Assembly: GCA_900539425.1 (NCBI GenBank)
Contig: UQBX01000039.1
Location: forward strand, 1-11,353
Length of the DNA: 11,353 bases
Origin: an uncultured Oscillospiraceae bacterium
GTDB lineage: Bacteria; Bacillota; Clostridia; Oscillospirales; Acutalibacteraceae
Reading direction: 5' to 3'
Below, piece by piece: positions 6,418 to 11,353 of the stretch; positions within the stretch are counted from its first letter, which is position 1; the number at the start of each line of letters is the position of its first letter. A model generated the notes under the pieces. That model saw only the letters and a list, made by a program, of their open reading frames with translations. It did no database searches and had not been told where the DNA came from. The position numbers and the translations under genes were made by a program.

Positions 6418-7260
6418 ATGAAAAAAATAATATCATTATTTGCGGCAGTTATGATTATTGCAAGTATATTTGCAGGCTGCGGAGCAGGCAGCTCATCAAA
6501 AATTAATGTGATGACTCGTGAGGAGGGCTCCGGCACAAGAAGCGCCTTTATTGAGCTTTTCGGTATTGAAACAGAGGACGAAAGCGGGGAAAAAATTGAT
6601 AATACAATAGTAACGGCAGAAACTACAAACAGTACCTCCGTTATGATGACTTCAGTGGCGGGAGATCCGTCCGCGATAGGTTATATATCCATGGGCTCGC
6701 TCAATGAGAGCGTTCGTGCTCTTCAGATAGACGGAGTTGACGCAACGGTTGAAAACATAAAAAACGGAACCTATAAAGCTTCAAGGCCGTTCAATATTGC
6801 GGTCAAAGACGATGTTTCCGAAACGGCGAAAGATTTTATCAGCTTCATAATGAGCAGCGAGGGGCAGAAGGTTGTTGAGGAAAACGGTTATATTTCACAA
6901 GGCAGCAGCGGCTCATACAGCGGCACTAAACCGTCCGGCACAGTTACGGTAGCAGGTTCGTCTTCCGTTACTCCCGTTATGGAAAAGCTCAAAGAGGCAT
7001 ATGCTCAGGTAAATCCGAATGCAAGTATAGTAGTTCAGCAGAGCGATTCAACAACAGGCATTACTTCCGCAATTGACGGAGTGTGTGATATAGCTATGGC
7101 GTCAAGGGAACTCAAGGAAAGCGAGATTTCGGCAGGGCTGAAATCAACAACAATTGCTTTAGACGGAATAGCTGTAATAGTAAATCTTGATAACCCCGTA
7201 ACCTCTCTTACAAGCGATGAGGTAAAAGCAATCTACACAGGTGAAAAAACCGAATGGTAA
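6418..7260 (+). CDS. pstS: PstS-like phosphate-binding lipoprotein with circularly permuted halves
   Basis: This is the substrate-binding protein expected to deliver phosphate to PstCAB. The 280-residue product starts with a lipoprotein signal (KKII, hydrophobic core, FAG-C with lipidated Cys21). The order of the mature chain is swapped relative to canonical PstS. The part that is normally C-terminal comes first: TREEGSGTRSAF (33-44), AIGYISMGSL (86-95), RPFNI (123-127), SEGQKVVEENGYI (147-159). A Ser/Gly linker (about 160-173) follows. Then comes the normally N-terminal part: TVTVAGSSSVTPVMEKL (175-191), QQSDSTTGI (207-215), DIAMASRELK (224-233), ALDGIAVIVN (247-256), ending at IYTGEKTEW, where canonical PstS would continue. 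All ligand loops are kept (SSSVTP, QSDSTTG, GSGTR). The start at ATG 6418 has GAAGGAG six bases upstream, better than an in-frame TTG at 6403. The end overlaps pstC by 7 bases. Confidence 0.92.
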   Translation: MKKIISLFAAVMIIASIFAGCGAGSSSKINVMTREEGSGTRSAFIELFGIETEDESGEKIDNTIVTAETTNSTSVMMTSVAGDPSAIGYISMGSLNESVRALQIDGVDATVENIKNGTYKASRPFNIAVKDDVSETAKDFISFIMSSEGQKVVEENGYISQGSSGSYSGTKPSGTVTVAGSSSVTPVMEKLKEAYAQVNPNASIVVQQSDSTTGITSAIDGVCDIAMASRELKESEISAGLKSTTIALDGIAVIVNLDNPVTSLTSDEVKAIYTGEKTEW

Positions 7261-8111
7261 CTAATAAAATTAAAGATTATGTAATGCGAGCGGTATTTTT
7301 TATTGCCGCTTGTCTAAGCGTTCTTGCAGTGGCGCTTATATGCTGGTTCATATTTTCAAACGCTTTTCCCGCTATAAGCGAAATAGGCGTAGGCGAATTC
7401 CTTTTCGGCACAGTATGGAAACCGCTTAATAATAAATTCGGCATTTTTCCCATGATAATCGGAAGCCTTTATGTTACTGCAGGCGCAGTGGCAATGGGTG
7501 TGCCTGTCGGCGTCCTTTCAGCTGTTTATATGGCAAGATATTGCCCTGCAAAACTATATAAGATAATGAAACCTGCCGTTGATCTTCTGGCGGGTATACC
7601 GTCTGTTGTATATGGATTTTTCGGCCTTGTTGTGATAGTGCCCGCAGTCAGACAGCTTTTCGGTGGCGGCAAAAGTGTATTTACGGCATCTCTTTTGCTT
7701 GCAATTATGATATTGCCAACTGTTATAAGTGTTTCAGAAGCGTCTATCAGAGCCGTTCCGCAAAGCTATTATGAGGGCGCGCTTGCGCTTGGCGCAACAA
7801 AGGAGCGTTCTTTGTTCGGCGTTTCATTGCCCGCCGCAAAATCGGGCATTTCTGCGGGGATAATACTCGGTATTGGTAGAGCAATAGGCGAAACTACTGC
7901 CATAGTAATGATAGCGGGAAATCAGCCGATTATACCGCAAAGCATCTTTAGCGGTGTGAGAACACTAACTACGAATATCATCCTTGAAATGGGTTATGCC
8001 CAGGATCTGCACAGAGAGGCGCTCATAGCCACGGCGGCAGTTCTTTTTGTATTCATTCTGTTGATAAATTTGTTGTTTTCCGCGCTGAAAGGCAGGGAAC
8101 ATAATATATGA
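7254..8111 (+). CDS. pstC: Phosphate ABC transporter permease PstC
   Basis: PstC is one of two membrane subunits forming the phosphate channel. The 285-residue product has six predicted membrane segments (about 13-35, 64-92, 109-133, 142-162, 201-221, 255-277) and the cytoplasmic EAA loop that contacts PstB, YEGALALGATKERSLFGVSL (173-192). GIPSVVYGFFG (114-124) is typical of Pst permeases. The ATG at 7254 lies within the end of pstS (7-base overlap) with AGGTG about ten bases upstream; a later ATG at 7284 has no ribosome site. Assignment as PstC rather than PstA rests on its first position and on the long periplasmic stretch after segment 1 (NAFPAISEIGVGEFLFG). Its stop overlaps the pstA start as ATGA. 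Confidence 0.96.
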   Translation: MVTNKIKDYVMRAVFFIAACLSVLAVALICWFIFSNAFPAISEIGVGEFLFGTVWKPLNNKFGIFPMIIGSLYVTAGAVAMGVPVGVLSAVYMARYCPAKLYKIMKPAVDLLAGIPSVVYGFFGLVVIVPAVRQLFGGGKSVFTASLLLAIMILPTVISVSEASIRAVPQSYYEGALALGATKERSLFGVSLPAAKSGISAGIILGIGRAIGETTAIVMIAGNQPIIPQSIFSGVRTLTTNIILEMGYAQDLHREALIATAAVLFVFILLINLLFSALKGREHNI

Positions 8112-9001
8112 AAAATAATACTGTTAATAAAATAAGCTTTAAGCAAAAAGCAATGATGTATAAAAAACGCCCTAAATCACTTGCTCTGGCGCTTGCAGTC
8201 TTTCTCTGCGCGCTTATCAGCTGTGCTGTGGTAGTTTTTCTCGTCAGTTATATTCTTGTTAAAGGCGTACCCAATCTTTCAGCCCGCCTTTTTGAATGGG
8301 AATATAACTCGGAAAACGTGTCAATGATGCCGTCAATAATAAATACGCTGATATATACTGCGGCGTCACTTGTAATTGCAGTTCCTGCCGGTGTTTTTGC
8401 GGCTATTTATCTTGCGGAATATTCACGGCGGGGAAATGTGTTTGTGCGTATTATCCGTGTTACCGCCCAAACGCTTTCGGGTATACCGTCAATAGTTTAC
8501 GGTCTTTTCGGCTATCTTATGTTTTGCGTTTACCTTAAACTGGGATATTCCATGCTTGCGGGCACTCTGACACTTGCTATTATGATACTTCCGCTTATTA
8601 TGAGAACAACGGAAGAGGCGCTATGCGCAGTACCTGATTCGTACAGAGAGGCAAGTTACGGCCTTGGCGCGGGAAAACTGCGCACGGTATTCAAGGTTAT
8701 ATTGCCAAGCGCAATGCCGGGCATATTATCAGGAATAATTCTCGGAATCGGCAGAATAGTGGGAGAAACAGCCGCTCTTATTTACACAGCGGGTACTGTT
8801 GCCGGAGTTGTTACAAAGTTAACTGATTCGGGCAGAACTTTATCCGTGCACATGTATGCATTGCTTTCAGAAGGTCTTTATACAGAAGAAGCGTATGCAA
8901 CCGCAGTGGTGCTTCTTGCTGCGGTGATAATAATAAATGCTGTTTCAAGTCTTATCGCCGGCGGTATTTCAAAAAAGGAGGGTAAAAAAGATGACGCCTA
9001 A
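8108..9001 (+). CDS. pstA: Phosphate ABC transporter permease PstA
   Basis: PstA is the partner permease of PstC. The 297-residue product has a basic cytoplasmic N-terminus (1-23), six predicted membrane segments, the motif SGIPSIVYGLFGYLMF (124-139) and an EAA loop EASYGLGAGKLRTVFKVILP (181-200). The C-terminus is short and charged (KKEGKKDD), staying in the cytoplasm. The start codon overlaps the pstC stop in an ATGA tetranucleotide, so its translation is coupled. The last 11 bases overlap the start of pstB. Confidence 0.96.
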   Translation: MKNNTVNKISFKQKAMMYKKRPKSLALALAVFLCALISCAVVVFLVSYILVKGVPNLSARLFEWEYNSENVSMMPSIINTLIYTAASLVIAVPAGVFAAIYLAEYSRRGNVFVRIIRVTAQTLSGIPSIVYGLFGYLMFCVYLKLGYSMLAGTLTLAIMILPLIMRTTEEALCAVPDSYREASYGLGAGKLRTVFKVILPSAMPGILSGIILGIGRIVGETAALIYTAGTVAGVVTKLTDSGRTLSVHMYALLSEGLYTEEAYATAVVLLAAVIIINAVSSLIAGGISKKEGKKDDA

Positions 9002-9746
9002 GTTTTCAATCAAAAATCTTGATCTTTTTTACGGCGACTTTCAGGCACTTAAAAATATTGATCTTGATATTGAGCAGGGAGAGGTAGCGGCATTTATAGG
9101 GCCGTCAGGCTGCGGTAAATCCACACTTCTCAAAACGCTGAACAGAATGAACGATCTTGTTGATTCCTGCCGTATCACCGGGGATGTGCTTCTTGACGGC
9201 AAAAACATATATTCACATGATACAGATGTGAATGAGCTAAGAAAAAAAGTAGGAATGGTGTTTCAAAAGCCCAATCCTTTTCCCATGAGTATTTATGACA
9301 ATATTGCGTTCGGCCCGCGCACTCATGGCATTCATAAAAAAAGCCAGGTGGATGAAATAGTTGAAAAATCACTCAAAGCTGCGGCGATATGGGATGAAAC
9401 AAAGGACAGACTGAAAAAATCTGCTCTCGGCCTTTCGGGCGGTCAGCAGCAGAGGCTCTGTATTGCACGCGCGCTTGCGGTTCAGCCTGAAGTGATACTT
9501 ATGGATGAGCCTACCTCGGCGCTTGATCCTATTTCAACATCAAAAATAGAACAGCTTATCGGCAGTCTGAAAGAGAAATATACTATAGTTATAGTTACGC
9601 ATAATATGCAGCAGGCAGCCCGCGTGTCTGATAAAACGGCGTTTTTCCTGCTCGGGGAAATTATCGAGTACGCTGACACTGAAAAGATTTTTAACGCACC
9701 TGAAAATGAGAAAACAAAGGCATATATTTCAGGCAGATTCGGATAA
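8991..9746 (+). CDS. pstB: Phosphate ABC transporter ATP-binding protein PstB
   Basis: PstB is the ATPase that powers phosphate import through PstCA. The 251-residue product has Walker A GPSGCGKST (37-45), Q-loop Gln92 within VFQKPNPFPMSIYDNI, a PstB-specific stretch, signature LSGGQQQ (148-154), Walker B VILMDEP (168-174) with catalytic Glu173, a D-loop SALD (176-179) and H-loop His204. The start is placed at ATG 8991 because AGGAGGG (8976-8982) is eight bases upstream and the protein then begins at the normal family position (TPKFSIKNLDLFYG); an in-frame ATG at 8937 would add 18 residues that are an out-of-frame reading of pstA. A terminator follows within 35 bases, so no phoU is in this operon. 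Confidence 0.97.
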   Translation: MTPKFSIKNLDLFYGDFQALKNIDLDIEQGEVAAFIGPSGCGKSTLLKTLNRMNDLVDSCRITGDVLLDGKNIYSHDTDVNELRKKVGMVFQKPNPFPMSIYDNIAFGPRTHGIHKKSQVDEIVEKSLKAAAIWDETKDRLKKSALGLSGGQQQRLCIARALAVQPEVILMDEPTSALDPISTSKIEQLIGSLKEKYTIVIVTHNMQQAARVSDKTAFFLLGEIIEYADTEKIFNAPENEKTKAYISGRFG

Positions 9747-9780
9747 TGCTCTTTACTTTGTGTGTGTTTGGTGTTAATAT

Positions 9781-9810
9781 AAGTCTGCTGAGAAGCAGAC
9801 TTCGTTTTTT
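9781..9810 (+). terminator. Intrinsic terminator of the pst operon
   Basis: AAGTCTGCT (9781-9789) pairs perfectly with AGCAGACTT (9794-9802) around a GAGA tetraloop, followed after two bases by six T residues (9805-9810). It ends the pstSCAB unit 34 bases after the pstB stop. Confidence 0.92.
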
Positions 9811-9844
9811 GCCTTAAAATTCATTATAGGGAAGTATCATTTAT

Positions 9845-10366
9845 ATGGCACATCCGATAAAGCATTATATAACTATCACAAAACACCGCCACAGGGTAAT
9901 GGTGCATTGTTTTAAAGCGGGAATACCATTGCAGGGTCTTTTTCACGATCTGTCTAAATATTCCCCAACTGAATTCATACCGGGCGCAAAGTATTATTTA
10001 GGAAACCGATCTCCCAATGAAGGGGAAAGGGCGGAAAAGGGCTATTCCGCCGCATGGCTTCATCATAAGGGAAGAAACCGCCACCATTATGAGTACTGGA
10101 TGGATTACAGTTCAAAAACAAAGCGCCTTGAGCCGGTTGAGATGCCGCTGAAATATGTTAAGGAAATGTTTTGCGACCGTGTTGCCGCAAGCAAGATATA
10201 TCAGGGCAAAAATTACACCACTGCTCACCCTCTGCAGTATTTTTCAAATGCAAAATCAAGGATTATTATGCATCCCAATACCGCGGCACTGCTTGAAAAA
10301 TTGCTTGTAATGCTTAAAGAAAAAGGCGAAAAAGAAACATTCAGATATTTAAGAAGCCTTAAATAA
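9845..10366 (+). CDS. DUF5662-like protein with HD-type metal motif
   Basis: The function is unknown; I recognise it as resembling the DUF5662 family found in Firmicutes and some phages (from memory). The 173-residue, basic, soluble product has no signal peptide or membrane segment. It carries a His-rich N-terminus (His14, 16, 21), HDLSKYSPTEF (34-44) with adjacent His34-Asp35, WLHHKGRNRHHYEYW (71-85) with His73/74 and His80/81, and a later Asp111 in FCDRVAASK. The order His...HisAsp...His...Asp resembles HD-domain metal-dependent phosphohydrolases; a phosphatase or nucleotidase role is inference only. AGGGAAG (9828-9834) lies ten bases before the ATG, a slightly long spacing. It sits between two terminators, so it is probably monocistronic, with a promoter that must lie close to or within the pst terminator region. 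Confidence 0.85.
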   Translation: MAHPIKHYITITKHRHRVMVHCFKAGIPLQGLFHDLSKYSPTEFIPGAKYYLGNRSPNEGERAEKGYSAAWLHHKGRNRHHYEYWMDYSSKTKRLEPVEMPLKYVKEMFCDRVAASKIYQGKNYTTAHPLQYFSNAKSRIIMHPNTAALLEKLLVMLKEKGEKETFRYLRSLK

Positions 10367-10382
10367 TTAAATATTCATAATC

Positions 10383-10419
10383 AAATCCCGCAGGATGAAT
10401 TTTACAGCGGGATTTTTTT
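10383..10419 (+). terminator. Intrinsic terminator after the DUF5662-like gene
   Basis: AAATCCCGC (10383-10391) pairs perfectly with GCGGGATTT (10407-10415) over a 15-base loop, and the right arm runs into seven T residues (10413-10419). It begins 17 bases after the stop codon. Confidence 0.9.
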
Positions 10420-10443
10420 GTGCTGACAGGGTGAATTTTTAGC

Positions 10444-10470
10444 TTTTACATTGTAAAATATTAATGTAAA
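10444..10470. repeat. Nested A+T-rich palindromes upstream of the merR gene
   Basis: TTTTACA (10444-10450) and TGTAAAA (10452-10458) form a palindrome around a single base. The same left arm also pairs with a more distal copy: TTTACATT (10445-10452) against AATGTAAA (10463-10470). TGTAAA thus occurs twice as a direct repeat 13 bases apart. This could be an operator for a regulator other than the MerR protein, or a distal promoter element, but the composition is A+T rich and no target is identifiable. Confidence 0.4.
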
Positions 10471-10526
10471 CGATAACTGCTTTTGAAAAAATTTATAATA
10501 AATAAAAAATATCTCTGCGTTACCTA

Positions 10527-10557
10527 TTGCTTGTTACGCCGCGTAATGCTCTATAAT
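10527..10557 (+). promoter_or_regulatory. MerR-type promoter with palindromic operator in a 19-base spacer
   Basis: A consensus -10 TATAAT (10552-10557) lies 19 bases after a weak -35 TTGCTT (10527-10532). Within the spacer is a perfect palindrome TTACGC-C-GCGTAA (10534-10546), close to its centre. Long 19-20 base spacers holding a dyad are the established layout of MerR-family target promoters, where the activator twists DNA to realign the two boxes. The following gene encodes a MerR protein, so autoregulation is likely. The start would fall near 10564, giving a very short leader. Confidence 0.6.
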
Positions 10558-10578
10558 AACGGCAAGGAGGTTGATAAT

Positions 10579-11301
10579 ATGTGTCAATATACTACCGGTG
10601 AAATAGCAAAACTCTGCGGTGTGTCCGTAAGAACTGTGCAGTATTATGATTCTAAGAATATTCTGAATCCGTCAGCCGTTACTGAAGGCGGCAGGCGCAT
10701 CTATAACGAGGAGGACGCTAAAAAGCTCCAAACGATATGTATGCTCAAAGCACTTGGGCTGAAACTTCAGTCAGTAAAAGATATTATGGAAAGCGAAAAT
10801 CCCAAAGAACTTTTGCTCGTATTGCTTGACGAACAGGCAAAGCAGATAAAAGGCGATATTGAGAACAGGCAAAATCAGCTTGAATCAATAAAGATTGTGC
10901 AGAAAAATATTCTTGATAATGATCTTGTATCTGTAAATTCACTTGAGGATATTGAGCGTATTGCAAACAGCAATAAAAGGCTAAAAAAAGCGCGGATTAT
11001 AATGCTTTCAATAGGAATATTCATGGATGTTATTCAATTAGCAGCAATCATTGTGTGGATAGTGCAGGGCATATGGCAGTATTATGCCGCCGCAATGGCA
11101 GTTTCAGTTGTTTTCGGCATTATCCTGACAGCCTTTTACTACAACAGCACGGAATATATTTGCCCTAAGTGCGGGGCTCAGTTCAAACCGCCGCTTAAAA
11201 GCTTTCTGTTCTCTGCACATACACCGAAAACAAGAAAGTTAAAATGCCCCAAATGCGGCACAGTAGGCTTTTGCGCTGAAACAGCGGCAGAGAAAAAGTA
11301 A
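10579..11301 (+). CDS. MerR-family regulator with two membrane segments and a C-terminal zinc ribbon
   Basis: The 240-residue product begins with a MerR winged-helix domain (about 4-72): YTTGEIAKLCGVSVRTVQYY (4-23), EGGRRIYNEED (36-46), LKALGLKLQSVKDIM (57-71). A helical, probably coiled-coil dimerisation region follows (about 75-137). Two hydrophobic segments (about 139-163 and 168-187) form a tight hairpin, which would return the C-terminus to the cytoplasm. The tail has a zinc-ribbon pattern: CPKC at 195-198 and CPKC at 223-226, with HTPKTRKLK between. The start is ATG 10579 because AAGGAGGT is eight bases upstream and the protein then starts at the DNA-binding domain; an upstream in-frame TTG at 10483 would add 32 non-homologous residues. 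The effector and targets are unknown; it may sense a membrane-active compound or envelope state (inference). Confidence 0.9.
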   Translation: MCQYTTGEIAKLCGVSVRTVQYYDSKNILNPSAVTEGGRRIYNEEDAKKLQTICMLKALGLKLQSVKDIMESENPKELLLVLLDEQAKQIKGDIENRQNQLESIKIVQKNILDNDLVSVNSLEDIERIANSNKRLKKARIIMLSIGIFMDVIQLAAIIVWIVQGIWQYYAAAMAVSVVFGIILTAFYYNSTEYICPKCGAQFKPPLKSFLFSAHTPKTRKLKCPKCGTVGFCAETAAEKK

Positions 11302-11353
11302 ATACGCCAAAGAGAAATCAAAGGTTCACGCATTATTGTAAAATAAAAAGCCC

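Noticed and set aside
6309..6536. 75-codon open frame on the minus strand across the pstS start
   Set aside because: It covers the pstS ribosome site and signal peptide on the other strand, and its sequence is low-complexity Phe/Ile-rich from A+T-rich DNA.
8937..8990. Upstream in-frame ATG extending PstB by 18 residues
   Set aside because: The added residues are an alternate reading of pstA and are not PstB-like, while the ATG at 8991 has a near-perfect ribosome site.
10483..10578. N-terminal extension of the MerR protein from a TTG at 10483
   Set aside because: The extension would translate through the palindromic promoter, has no ribosome site, and lies before the normal start of the MerR DNA-binding domain.
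11302..11353. End of the window after merR, ending in AAAAAGCCC
   Set aside because: It might begin a terminator or another gene's leader, but it is cut off by the window edge and no paired arm or start is visible.

Overview
The window looks like a chromosomal segment of a low-to-moderate G+C Gram-positive anaerobe, most likely a clostridial or Ruminococcus-like gut Firmicute. The evidence is the gene order hrcA-grpE-dnaK-dnaJ behind a perfect CIRCE operator, a DnaK that lacks the roughly 23-residue ATPase-domain insertion of Gram-negative DnaK, purine-rich Shine-Dalgarno sites before nearly every gene, and one or two TTG starts. All genes are on the + strand. The genus is an inference; no rRNA or tRNA is present.

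Region 1 (1-4861) is the class I heat-shock operon. A sigma-A type promoter and CIRCE precede hrcA (the CIRCE repressor), grpE (nucleotide exchange factor), dnaK (Hsp70) and dnaJ (Hsp40). hrcA and grpE overlap by 8 bases. A 14-bp hairpin with no U-tract sits between dnaK and dnaJ.

Region 2 (4862-6221) holds a UDP-glucose 6-dehydrogenase gene (ugd). No terminator separates it from dnaJ. A candidate internal promoter and a structured leader (possible three-way junction) precede it, and a strong intrinsic terminator follows it.

Region 3 (6222-9810) is a tightly packed high-affinity phosphate uptake operon, pstS-pstC-pstA-pstB, with translationally coupled overlaps of 7, 4 and 11 bases and a terminator straight after pstB, so phoU is absent here. 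The most unusual object in the window is the PstS homologue: the two halves of the canonical binding protein are in swapped order (a circular permutation), while both sets of phosphate-binding motifs are kept. A weak candidate Pho box lies upstream.

Region 4 (9811-11353) contains a single-gene unit for a DUF5662-like, HD-motif protein with its own terminator, then a MerR-family regulator fused to two membrane segments and a C-terminal zinc ribbon. The MerR gene has a promoter with a 19-base spacer containing a perfect short palindrome, the layout expected for MerR-type autoregulation. No mobile element, CRISPR array, tRNA or rRNA was seen.
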